In this document: positions 55,277 through 64,000 of the stretch, piece after piece
How positions within the stretch are numbered: position 1 is the stretch's first letter
How the letters are laid out: each line of letters begins with the position of its first letter
From: Candidatus Geothrix odensensis
GTDB taxonomy: Bacteria; Acidobacteriota; Holophagae; Holophagales; Holophagaceae
NCBI GenBank assembly: GCA_016714685.1
Contig: JADKCH010000001.1
Location: 124,001-188,000 of the forward strand
DNA: 64,000 bases
Reading direction: 5' to 3'
Made by a program: the position numbers and the translations under genes
Notes under the pieces: generated by a model
The model's database searches: none
What the model was told of the DNA's origin: nothing
The model's input: the letters and a program-made list of their open reading frames with translations, nothing else

Positions 55277-55975
55277 CTCCGGGCGCGTTCCCAGTCTTCC
55301 GGGGTGGTCAGCTTCAAGTTGGAACTGGGGCTGGGGATGAGTTTGACCGCCAGCCCCAGTCGCTCCAGCAACGCCACGTCATCGGTGGCGGTGAACCCGG
55401 CCGCGAAGGCGGACTCGAAAGCCTGGAGCCAGGTGCCAAGCCGGGCGATCTGGGGGGTCTGGGCGCGGAAGAATTCCTCCCGGGGCTCGGTTCGCAGCAC
55501 CCGGCCGAGGGGGTCCACCCGCTTGAGCGTGTCAGTTGAAGGTTCGCCGAGCAGGACGCCATCGAAGCGGTTGAGGGCTTCCAGGGCCTCCCAAGAGGGG
55601 GGCGGCCGGGGGGAAGGGCCGGACGGCATCATGGATCATCACCGGGGCCAGGGGCAGGTCAGGCAGGGTCTGGAGGGCGAGCCACACAGATTCCTGGCGG
55701 GTGTCGCCTCCGATTACCACAGTGCAGGGCGCCTGGAAGGGCCAGCTGCGGGCCTCCTCCAGGTGTGATTCGGGCACTGCCAGGGCGATGCCAGCCAGAG
55801 GGGGCATGCCTGGGGTTAGAAAGGCCTCCACCGTCGCCTGGAGGAGGGGGCGGCCGTCCCAGTCCCGGAACTGCTTGGGCAGGCCGCCCCCCATGCGAAG
55901 CCCCCGCCCCCCGGCCGGGATGACGAGGAAGGGGCGCTGGGGATCAGCGCTGGCGAGTGATGAAGGGTTCGACAC
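55270..55975 (-). pseudogene. ispD: 2-C-methyl-D-erythritol 4-phosphate cytidylyltransferase, interrupted by a one-base frameshift
   Basis: The first frame (GTG at 55975) encodes VIPAGGRGLRMGGGLPKQF, VIGGDTRQESVWLAL and VMIHDAVRPFPP; the second frame to 55270 encodes STDTLKRVD, REEFFRAQTPQ and FTATDDVALLERLG, together a full IspD of about 235 residues. The switch is at the C6 run (minus strand; G6 at 55597-55602 on plus): deleting one C gives RPFPPAAPSWEAL in frame. IspD makes CDP-methylerythritol in the MEP isoprenoid pathway and is normally essential, so an assembly or sequencing error is more likely than a dead gene. AGGA five bases before the GTG supports that start, which overlaps rlpA by 32 bases. 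Confidence 0.82.
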
Positions 55976-56666
55976 CGCGATCCTTCAGGAGCTTGGCGAT
56001 CTGTTCGGCGGCCTGCTCGGCGTCCTGCCGGCTCGAGTAGCTTCCCACCCGGACCCGCTTGACCGTCTGGCCCCCTCGCGTCACGGCACTCTGTAGGGTG
56101 ACCACGCCGAAGGTATTTTCAAGTTCCTTTGTAAGAGCCTGAATATTCTTGGGATCCGAAAGGGATGCCACCTGTACGACGAAGGGGTCGGCGGGTACGC
56201 CAACTGGATCCAGTGGGACGGGCAGCCCCATGGCATCCACCGACCGCAGTCGGACCCTGGAGGTACCCTGTCCGAGGAAACCCAGTTCCTGGGCACCCCT
56301 GCGCGACAGGTCCAGGATCCTGCCCTTGATGAAAGGTCCCCGGTCATTGACCCGCAAGACGGTCCGCTTCCGGTTCTCCAGGTTCTCGACCTCCACGAAA
56401 CTGCCGAGGGGTAGGGTCCGGTGGGCGCAGGTATATTGTTCAGGATCAAATATTTCCCCGCTGGCAGTCGGTCGACCGGAGAATCCGTCGTCATCGCCGC
56501 CGTACCAGCTGGCCACACCTTCTTCCATGTAGGCCTTGGCATCAATGGCGTTCGTGCCAAGCCTGTGGCTTGTTGAGGCCTGCGGAAGGGAGCCGGGGGG
56601 CCGCGTGCAGTGGAGGGTGAAGCTGAGGAGGACCAGGGTGGCCACACGGGGTGTGCTCCACCGCAT
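55944..56666 (-). CDS. rlpA: RlpA-like septal ring lytic transglycosylase with SPOR domain
   Basis: 240 residues from ATG 56666. An N-terminal hydrophobic signal (VATLVLLSFTLHC) has Cys20, but the lipobox (TLHC) is poor. The RlpA double-psi barrel (about 45-130) shows GVASWYGGDDDGFSGRPTASG, AHRTLPLGS, and VRVNDRGPF-type sequence (LRVNDRGPFIKGRILDLSR) including the catalytic Asp. The last 75 residues form a SPOR domain (FVVQVASLSDPKNIQAL...VRVGSYSSRQDAEQAAEQIAKLL), which binds denuded glycan at the septum. The frame stays open to 56801, but that extension lacks a signal peptide. Confidence 0.88.
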   Translation of the reverse strand: MRWSTPRVATLVLLSFTLHCTRPPGSLPQASTSHRLGTNAIDAKAYMEEGVASWYGGDDDGFSGRPTASGEIFDPEQYTCAHRTLPLGSFVEVENLENRKRTVLRVNDRGPFIKGRILDLSRRGAQELGFLGQGTSRVRLRSVDAMGLPVPLDPVGVPADPFVVQVASLSDPKNIQALTKELENTFGVVTLQSAVTRGGQTVKRVRVGSYSSRQDAEQAAEQIAKLLKDRGVEPFITRQR

Positions 56667-56847
56667 GAGCCTCAGGAAGCCGCCCTTGCCTGGCTCCACC
56701 GGGACCGGAGGATCGAAGGCGATCTGGATCTCGTGGATCCACGAGACACACGCCTGACTCCAATTGGTGGGATGGAAAGGGGAAGGCATCGGGCTCCACA
56801 AAGATCATATTGGTCGTAACTTAATAGACCAGCTCGTATACATATAG

Positions 56848-56876
56848 AGTATGAGCGCGTTTAGATCGTTTGTAAA
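56848..56876 (-). promoter_or_regulatory. Candidate sigma-70 promoter for rlpA-ispD
   Basis: On the minus strand TTTACA (56876-56871) is followed after 17 bases by CATACT (56853-56848), close to TTGACA and TATAAT (5/6 and 4/6). It lies in an AT-rich patch (56802-56930) between two co-directional genes, about 180 bases before the rlpA ATG. The remaining gap shows no other feature. Confidence 0.4.
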
Positions 56877-56929
56877 GGACCGGCATTCCGAATACACATA
56901 TATCGTGCGTTTGTTTTGTTTAGCCCGAA

Positions 56930-58561
56930 CTACTGGCGATCAGGAATCTGCGCGACCCGGAAGGGCTTGGGCCGGTTTCCCTCCACGAGGAAGGGCGACG
57001 GGAGCTTCCTCGCGGCATCCTTGGCCGCTGCCTCGGACCCGAAGGCTCCGAGGAACACCTGATAGCAGGTCCGGCCGTCCCGCATGGCCATGGGCACGAG
57101 GAACAGATCGGGATCCTGGCCCTTCAGCAGATCGGCGGCGTGCTGGACGGTGCTGCCCTGGCAGGCGATCTCCAGCCGGAGGGTCCACTTCCCTTGCAGC
57201 GTCTTCCTCTGGGCGGTCCCCTGGAGCATGGCCCGTTTCCAGTCGCCCTGGAGGATGGCCTGGAGCCGGTCGGCCTTGGAGGTGGCCACGTCGGCCCCCT
57301 GCGTCGGAGGAGGCGGGGTGGCAGGTGGCTTGGTTGGCTCGGGTTCGGGCACCTTTTCGGCTGCCAGCTCGGGGGCCGGCTTGGGGGACTCGGGAACAGG
57401 CGGTAGGGGCTCGGCCGGTTTGGCCGCTGTGGTCCCGGGTGTGGCGGCAGTGGCCGGCTCGGCCACCTTCGGCGGGGTGGAACCCAGGGCCGCGGGGCGC
57501 CGAAGCATGCGGATGCCAAACCAGGCGAGCCCGGTCAGCACAAGGACGGCCACCAGCACCAGGGGGCGCCGGGATGGTGTTGGAGCCTCGGAAGGGAGGG
57601 TCGGCGTGGGCTCGGGGCGTTCCGTGCTGCCTTCGGCTTCATGATGGATGGGCAAGGCGGGCTCCGGTTCAGGGGGTGGCAGTTCGGCCGGAAAGGGGTC
57701 CTCTAGTTCATCTTCGGGCCCGAGCTGGTCCAGGGCCTCGGAGAGGTGTTCGAGGTTGGTGGTCGGCCGCTGGCTGGCATGGATTTCGGCGAACAGGGAG
57801 GGCGGGGTAGGCAAGGACTCGGGCAGGGGCGGCGTGATGGCGGCCTCCGCTGGATCCAGGGCCAACTCCAGGGCGCGGCGGTCGAGCGGCGGGAGCTCAT
57901 GGAGCCGGGCCCAGCCCATCTCCCGGAGGAAGAGCATGAACGCCCCCAGGCGGAAGGGCTCGACGCCAGCCTCCCGGCTCAGCTCCATCAGGGTGCGGCT
58001 GCCATCCAGCAGGCCGGGCAGCTTGACCAGATCCGGGGGCAGGGTGAGTTCCTGGTGGCGTCGGCCTTCCAGCACCACCACCTGGTTCAGGGGGCCCAGT
58101 TCTTCGAGCACCCGCTCCCGATCGGGCAGCTTCAGGACACCGGCCAGCAGCATGGCGGCGGTATCGAAGGGCAGGCGGACGGTGGTGGCATCCAGGTCCT
58201 TGGCCTCGAAGCCCGGCACCTGGTCCGTGGCGGCGAGACTGGCCCACACCACCCGCTCCACCTGGGCCCGGGCCACATCGAGCAGATCCCGCTGGGTGAT
58301 GAAACCCATCTCGATGAGGTTCTTGCCGATGGACATGGCCGGGTTGAGGTTGGCCATGGCGTAGTCGAGCTGGGCCTGGGTGATCTTGCCGCGTTCCACC
58401 AGCAGGTGGGTCAGGCGGTCCAGCGGGTGGGTGCTGGTGGCGAAGACGATGTCCCCCGCCTCCAGGAAGACCGTCCGGTAGGGCTCCTGCCCCAGCTTCC
58501 AGAGGCCAGTCACACGTTCCCGGTGCCTGGCGAACAGATCTTTGAGGGCCGGAAGGCTCAT
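56930..58561 (-). CDS. DUF4388-type protein with one transmembrane helix and a SPOR-like C-terminus
   Basis: 543 residues from the ATG at 58561 that overlaps the tyrS stop (an in-frame ATG at 58573 is an alternative). The N-terminal 200 residues resemble DUF4388: LWKLGQEPYRTVFLEAGDIVFA, then LLVERGKITQAQLDYAM and MGFITQRDLL. A Pro/Glu-rich linker precedes a single membrane helix near 333-351 (PLVLVAVLVLTGLAWFGI), then a long Pro/Ala periplasmic linker and a C-terminal module (LFLVPMAMRDGRTCYQVFLG AFGSEAAAKDAAR-type sequence) like a SPOR domain. This suggests a cytoplasmic sensor region tied to a peptidoglycan-binding end. Function is unknown. Confidence 0.72.
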   Translation of the reverse strand: MSLPALKDLFARHRERVTGLWKLGQEPYRTVFLEAGDIVFATSTHPLDRLTHLLVERGKITQAQLDYAMANLNPAMSIGKNLIEMGFITQRDLLDVARAQVERVVWASLAATDQVPGFEAKDLDATTVRLPFDTAAMLLAGVLKLPDRERVLEELGPLNQVVVLEGRRHQELTLPPDLVKLPGLLDGSRTLMELSREAGVEPFRLGAFMLFLREMGWARLHELPPLDRRALELALDPAEAAITPPLPESLPTPPSLFAEIHASQRPTTNLEHLSEALDQLGPEDELEDPFPAELPPPEPEPALPIHHEAEGSTERPEPTPTLPSEAPTPSRRPLVLVAVLVLTGLAWFGIRMLRRPAALGSTPPKVAEPATAATPGTTAAKPAEPLPPVPESPKPAPELAAEKVPEPEPTKPPATPPPPTQGADVATSKADRLQAILQGDWKRAMLQGTAQRKTLQGKWTLRLEIACQGSTVQHAADLLKGQDPDLFLVPMAMRDGRTCYQVFLGAFGSEAAAKDAARKLPSPFLVEGNRPKPFRVAQIPDRQ

Positions 58562-59757
58562 GTGATCACCCATCGCTCAAGCTTGAGTTTGCCCACCTTC
58601 ACCAGGAGGGAAGTCCCGGCTTGCAGACGCAGGCGGAGGGCCGGGTCGGCGGCCTTCTGGCCATCCAGGCTCACCGCGCCCTGGCTGATCAGGCGCTCGG
58701 CCTCCTTGCGGCTGGCCGCCAGGCCCCGATCCACCAGGAGGCGGGACAGCTGGACCTCGGCCTCGGTGGCCGCCATGGCGATGTCCGGGGCCTGCTCCTG
58801 GCTGCGTTCCGAAAAGCGCCGGACCCAGCGTTCCTCGGCCTCAAGGCCGGCGGCCGAGCCGTGGAAGTCCGCCACGATCTGGCGGGCCAGGCCCTTCTTG
58901 GCGTCCATGGGATGGCCCTGCTTGAGGGCTTCGATCTCCGGGGGGAGCTTGTCGGTCAGCAGGAGGTACCAGTTCCACATGAGGGTGTCGCTGATGCTCA
59001 TGGCCTTGCCGAACTGCGTGTCTGGATCTTCCATGAAGCCGATGTAGTTGCCCAGGGACTTGGACATCTTCTCCACGCCATCCAGGCCCAGCAGCAGCGG
59101 CACGGTGAGCACCACCTGGGGCTTCTGGCCCGAGGCCTCCTGGAGAATGCGGCCCTGCATGAGGTTGAAGAGCTGGTCATTGCCGCCCAGTTCCACGTCC
59201 GCTTCCAGCGCCACGGAATCATAGGCCTGGGTGAGCGGGTAGAGCAGCTCGTGGAGCGCGATGGGCTCACGGGCCTCCATGCGCTTGGCGAAGTCGTTGC
59301 GCTCGAGCATCTGGGCCACGGTGAAGCGCGACGCCAGGCGGATCCAGCCCTCGCCCACCATGCTGCCCAGCCACTCGCTGTTGAAGCGAACCTTCGTTTT
59401 TTCCGGATCGAGAATCTTGAAGACCTGGGCCTTGTAGGTTTCCGCGTTGGCCAGCACTTCCTCCCGGGTGAGTGGGGGCCGCGTGGCCTTCTTGCCCGTG
59501 GGATCGCCGATGAGGCCTGTGAAATCCCCGATCAGGAAGGTGACTTCGTGGCCCAGCTTCTGGAACTGGGCCATCTTGCGGATGAGCACGCCATGGCCCA
59601 GGTGCAGGTCCGGGGCCGTGGGATCGAAGCCTGCCTTGATGCGCAGGGGGCGGCCTTCCTTGAGCTTCGCCTCCAGCTGCTCGACCTTGTGACAGGTGAC
59701 GGTGCCCTTCGTGAGCAGGGCGAGGGCATCAGATATGGATCCGGAAGCTGCGGTCAT
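58558..59757 (-). CDS. tyrS: Tyrosyl-tRNA synthetase
   Basis: 399 residues. Class I synthetase: the HIGH-type motif is HLGHG in DPTAPDLHLGHGVLIRKM, tyrosine-site residues lie in LGGNDQLFNLMQGR, and the KMSKS motif is present (EKMSKSLGNYIG). The C-terminus is an S4 RNA-binding domain (SRLLVDRGLAASRKEAERLI). The length and HLGHG form fit the TyrZ-like (type 2) branch. Co-transcribed with the DUF4388 gene. Confidence 0.96.
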   Translation of the reverse strand: MTAASGSISDALALLTKGTVTCHKVEQLEAKLKEGRPLRIKAGFDPTAPDLHLGHGVLIRKMAQFQKLGHEVTFLIGDFTGLIGDPTGKKATRPPLTREEVLANAETYKAQVFKILDPEKTKVRFNSEWLGSMVGEGWIRLASRFTVAQMLERNDFAKRMEAREPIALHELLYPLTQAYDSVALEADVELGGNDQLFNLMQGRILQEASGQKPQVVLTVPLLLGLDGVEKMSKSLGNYIGFMEDPDTQFGKAMSISDTLMWNWYLLLTDKLPPEIEALKQGHPMDAKKGLARQIVADFHGSAAGLEAEERWVRRFSERSQEQAPDIAMAATEAEVQLSRLLVDRGLAASRKEAERLISQGAVSLDGQKAADPALRLRLQAGTSLLVKVGKLKLERWVIT

Positions 59758-59802
59758 GACTGCATCTTGGCGGAAAAAGCCTGCAGGCTCAATGCGGAAG
59801 GG

Positions 59803-60357
59803 CTAGCGGACATCCAGCCCGACGACGCGCCTGGGCCCGGTGTCACCCGCCTTCCGGGCCTTCTCGAAGGTGACATACACGGCCCGCCCACCCTTGGGGC
59901 TCCAGCCCACCGTGACCTGGCTGCCAAAGGTGTGGTTGATCTGCAGACCGCCATGCTCCATGACGTCGAAGGTCAGCTCGGCGGGAGCCGGGAGGATCTC
60001 CTTGTGCCATCGGGATGAGGCGTCCAGGAAGGCGGGCTCGGTGGGCCAGGTCTTCGCGAGTTCTGGATTGGCGCGATACAAGGCCTGGCAGCCTTCAGGC
60101 GTCCGGAGCTGCTCTATCACGAAACGAAAGTCCTCCCAATCGGGACGGAGCCTGTCGGCCACCGCGCTCATGGCCCTCTGCTTGAAGCCCTCAGGATCCT
60201 TCTTGATCTTGTTGACGAAGAAAGCGCCAGCGCCCACGCAGGTCACCAGCACCACCAGGAAGGCGATGCCGCATCCCAGCGCGATCTTGCCCCAGAGGGG
60301 CATGCCCGCCTTGGCCGGAACGCCATGGCCGCCGTTGTCCCAGGTTCCGTCCGCCAT
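59803..60357 (-). CDS. Hypothetical single-pass membrane protein
   Basis: 184 residues. A Gly-rich cytoplasmic start leads to one transmembrane helix near 25-47 (IALGCGIAFLVVLVTCVGAGAFF), followed by a periplasmic domain of about 135 residues with strands (LTFDVMEHGGLQINH, GRAVYVTFEKA). I do not recognise the family. AGGAG lies just upstream of the ATG. It starts 9 bases after the PIN-PhoH stop, so the two are probably co-transcribed. Confidence 0.8.
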   Translation of the reverse strand: MADGTWDNGGHGVPAKAGMPLWGKIALGCGIAFLVVLVTCVGAGAFFVNKIKKDPEGFKQRAMSAVADRLRPDWEDFRFVIEQLRTPEGCQALYRANPELAKTWPTEPAFLDASSRWHKEILPAPAELTFDVMEHGGLQINHTFGSQVTVGWSPKGGRAVYVTFEKARKAGDTGPRRVVGLDVR

Positions 60358-60366
60358 CGCAGGCTC

Positions 60367-61698
60367 CTACAGGAGGTTGCTTGCCAGCTCCGCCAGCTTG
60401 CTGCGCTCACCCTTTTGCAGGGTGACGTGGCCGGAGATGTCGAGGTGCTTGAAGTGCTCGGCCAGGAAGCTGAGCCCGTTGGTGCTGGCGTCCACGTACG
60501 GGTTGTCGATCTGGTGGGGATCGCCCGTGAAGATCACCTTCGTGCCTTCACCGGCCCGGGTGAGGATCGTCTTCACCTCGTGCGGGGTCAGGTTCTGGGC
60601 CTCATCCACCACCAGGTACTGCTTGGGGATGCTGCGGCCGCGGATGTAGGTGAGCGGTTCCACGCTGAGATACCCCGCCTCCTCCAACTGGCCGGCGGTC
60701 ATGGTGGTGCGGCGTCGGGCCTCGGTGTTGGCACCCACGATGAACTCGAGGTTGTCGTAGATGGGCTGCATGTAGGGCCGCAGCTTCTCGCCGATGTCGC
60801 CGGGCAGGTATCCCAGGTCACGGCCCATGGGCATGACCGGTCGGCTCACCAGGATCTTGTCGTAGGACTCGTCGTCCACCACCTGCTGCAGGCCCGCGGC
60901 TATGGCCAGCAGGGTCTTGCCCGTGCCCGCCTTGCCCAACAGGGTGACCACTTGCACCGCCGGATCCAGCAGCAGCTCCATGGCGAACTGCTGCTCGCGG
61001 TTGCGGGGCTTGATGCCCCAGGGCCAGGCCTCCATGCGCCGCAGGGGCCGCAGAAGCCCCTCGCCGGCCATGTGCCGCGCCAGGGCGGTATGGCTGGGGT
61101 TGGTCTGATCCACCAGGGTGAGGAACTGGTTGGGGTTGAGGTTCAGGTCAGCATCCGGAGCGAGGCCGCCGTCGTAGAGCTGGTCCACCTTGGCGGGATC
61201 CACCTCCCAGGTCTTGTGGCCGGTGTAGAGCTCGTCCATCTCCACCCGGTCCGTGGTGTAGTCCTCGGCCTGCACGCCAATGGCGTCGGCCTTGATGCGC
61301 AAGTTCGTGTCCTTGGTGACGAGGACAACCCGGTCCTTGCAGGTGTGCAGCAGCTCCCGGGCGCAGGCCAGGATCTGGTTGTCGGCCTTGTGCTTGTCGG
61401 CAGAGAGGATGCCGATGTCCAGGTTGTGCGCCGCCACATCGACCTTGAGGGTGCCGCCGCCATCCAGGGGCACGCCCCGGCTGAGGCTGCCCGTGGCCCG
61501 CAGCCGGTCCAGCAGGCGCGAGACGCTGCGGGCGTTGCGCCCGATCTCGGTCTGGTCCTTCTTGAAGTGATCCACCTCCTCGATCACCACGATGGGCAGC
61601 ACCACGTCGTGTTCCTGAAAATGGAGGATGGAGTTTGGATCGTGCAGGAGGACGTTCGTGTCGAGGACGAAGACCTTCTTGCCGGATGGCGGGACCAA
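60367..61698 (-). CDS. PIN-PhoH ATPase (PhoH2-like) with TTG start
   Basis: 443 residues. The N-terminal PIN domain (about 1-150) has KVFVLDTNVLLHDP, EEVDHFK, and later acidic residues (SADKHKADNQIL, VTKDTNLRIKA), a metal-dependent RNase site. The C-terminal PhoH ATPase (about 220-440) has Walker A LGKAGTGKTLLA and Walker B YLVVDEAQNL. Such fusions are sequence-specific RNA unwinding/cleaving enzymes in some actinobacteria, where they are toxin-antitoxin partners; no antitoxin gene is seen. The TTG at 61698 is chosen because a perfect GGAGG lies six bases upstream, and the first residues then match the family start. Confidence 0.9.
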   Translation of the reverse strand: MVPPSGKKVFVLDTNVLLHDPNSILHFQEHDVVLPIVVIEEVDHFKKDQTEIGRNARSVSRLLDRLRATGSLSRGVPLDGGGTLKVDVAAHNLDIGILSADKHKADNQILACARELLHTCKDRVVLVTKDTNLRIKADAIGVQAEDYTTDRVEMDELYTGHKTWEVDPAKVDQLYDGGLAPDADLNLNPNQFLTLVDQTNPSHTALARHMAGEGLLRPLRRMEAWPWGIKPRNREQQFAMELLLDPAVQVVTLLGKAGTGKTLLAIAAGLQQVVDDESYDKILVSRPVMPMGRDLGYLPGDIGEKLRPYMQPIYDNLEFIVGANTEARRRTTMTAGQLEEAGYLSVEPLTYIRGRSIPKQYLVVDEAQNLTPHEVKTILTRAGEGTKVIFTGDPHQIDNPYVDASTNGLSFLAEHFKHLDISGHVTLQKGERSKLAELASNLL

Positions 61699-61808
61699 TA
61701 GAAACCTCCAGGGCTGCACGCACCCTACCACCAAGCAGGCCCCCTTGCACGGCTGGGATTCGGCCACGGAATGGTGGGAAACTGACCCTCCGTTTGGAGG
61801 CACCCCGC

Positions 61809-63920
<2,112 letters not shown>

Positions 63921-63950
63921 GGGCTGGTCCAGCCTTGTGTTACGAGGTAT

Positions 63951-63979
63951 CCTGAAGGGCACCCCCCATGCCCTTCAGG
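63951..63979 (+). promoter_or_regulatory. Hairpin overlapping the ribosome binding site of the last gene
   Basis: CCTGAAGGGCA (63951-63961) pairs perfectly with TGCCCTTCAGG (63969-63979), loop CCCCCCA. The right arm takes in the first three bases of AGGAGG (63977-63982), the ribosome binding site for the ATG at 63989. No T-run follows, so a translational control element fits better than a terminator. Confidence 0.5.
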
Positions 63980-63988
63980 AGGCCCCTC

Positions 63989-64000
63989 ATGCCGCTGTTC
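63989..64000 (+). CDS. Start of a further gene (partial, four codons)
   Basis: ATG at 63989 follows AGGAGG (63977-63982) with six bases between, and encodes Met-Pro-Leu-Phe before the window ends. The function cannot be judged. Confidence 0.55.

Noticed and set aside
56851..57810. A plus-strand frame beginning in the AT-rich gap
   Set aside because: The AT-rich start is only about 30 codons; the rest is the antisense of the DUF4388 gene and is Arg/Pro/Gly-rich.

Overview
The window is GC-rich, densely packed bacterial chromosome with no sign of a plasmid, prophage, insertion sequence, CRISPR array, rRNA or tRNA. The gene content suggests a Gram-negative, respiratory, menaquinone-using bacterium: lpxC, an LptC/LptA-like gene plus lptB, futalosine-type mqnC, two large multihaem cytochrome c / cytochrome b fusions, and several small periplasmic cytochromes. 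This fits a Geothrix/Holophaga-type member of the Acidobacteriota, with metal-reducing Deltaproteobacteria as the main alternative. The lineage is inferred from gene content; no marker gene was searched.

Layout. 1-2114: start of an Opp/Dpp-type ABC ATPase (minus, running off the left edge), a DUF465-type small protein and a lone hutI. 2214-13468: a tightly overlapping plus-strand operon built around a 1580-residue alpha-2-macroglobulin-like protein with a CVEQ thioester. It resembles the E. coli yfaA/S/T/P/Q set (mag genes in Pseudomonas), and several neighbours carry motifs of peptidoglycan-active enzyme folds. The first gene has a frameshift. A GIY-YIG protein ends the run. 13503-18125: a papain-like lipoprotein, rpe with a YtcJ-type amidohydrolase (minus), and a methylmalonyl-CoA mutase catalytic subunit.

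18168-23731 is an electron-transfer island: two duplicated monohaem cytochromes, two 11-haem cytochrome c / cytochrome b fusions related in architecture to CbcL, and a dihaem cytochrome, each unit closed by a hairpin or terminator. Two GTGA-N6-TCAC palindromes and a possible sigma-54 promoter lie upstream of cytochrome genes. 23757-28990 (minus): phosphoglucomutase, tldE, and an in-frame coaE-tldD fusion. 29096-33028: two adjacent DUF3857/transglutaminase-like secreted proteins, one apparently without the catalytic Cys.

33115-43575: accA, recJ, an LptC/LptA-like gene, a secreted Asp-box (BNR) protein, lptB, rpoN, hpf; this is the conserved lpt-rpoN-hpf neighbourhood with an extra gene in it. 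43648-44915: a 54-residue cysteine-rich protein and mqnC. 44912-55152 (minus): lpxC, then a complete histidine operon (hisD, hisC fused to a HAD phosphatase, hisB, hisH, hisA, hisF, hisIE, hisZ, hisG), then an enolase-superfamily MenC/NSAR-like gene. 55270-61698 (minus): ispD (frameshifted), an RlpA-SPOR protein, a DUF4388 membrane protein, tyrS, a small membrane protein and a PIN-PhoH ATPase with a TTG start. 61809-63920: a secreted prolyl oligopeptidase. A new gene begins at 63989 behind a hairpin that covers part of its ribosome binding site.

Both frameshifts (near 3475-3478 and 55597-55602) lie in homopolymers and each is repaired by removing one base. They may be assembly errors, particularly in ispD, which is usually essential. 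No stretch of 300 bases or more lacks a gene.
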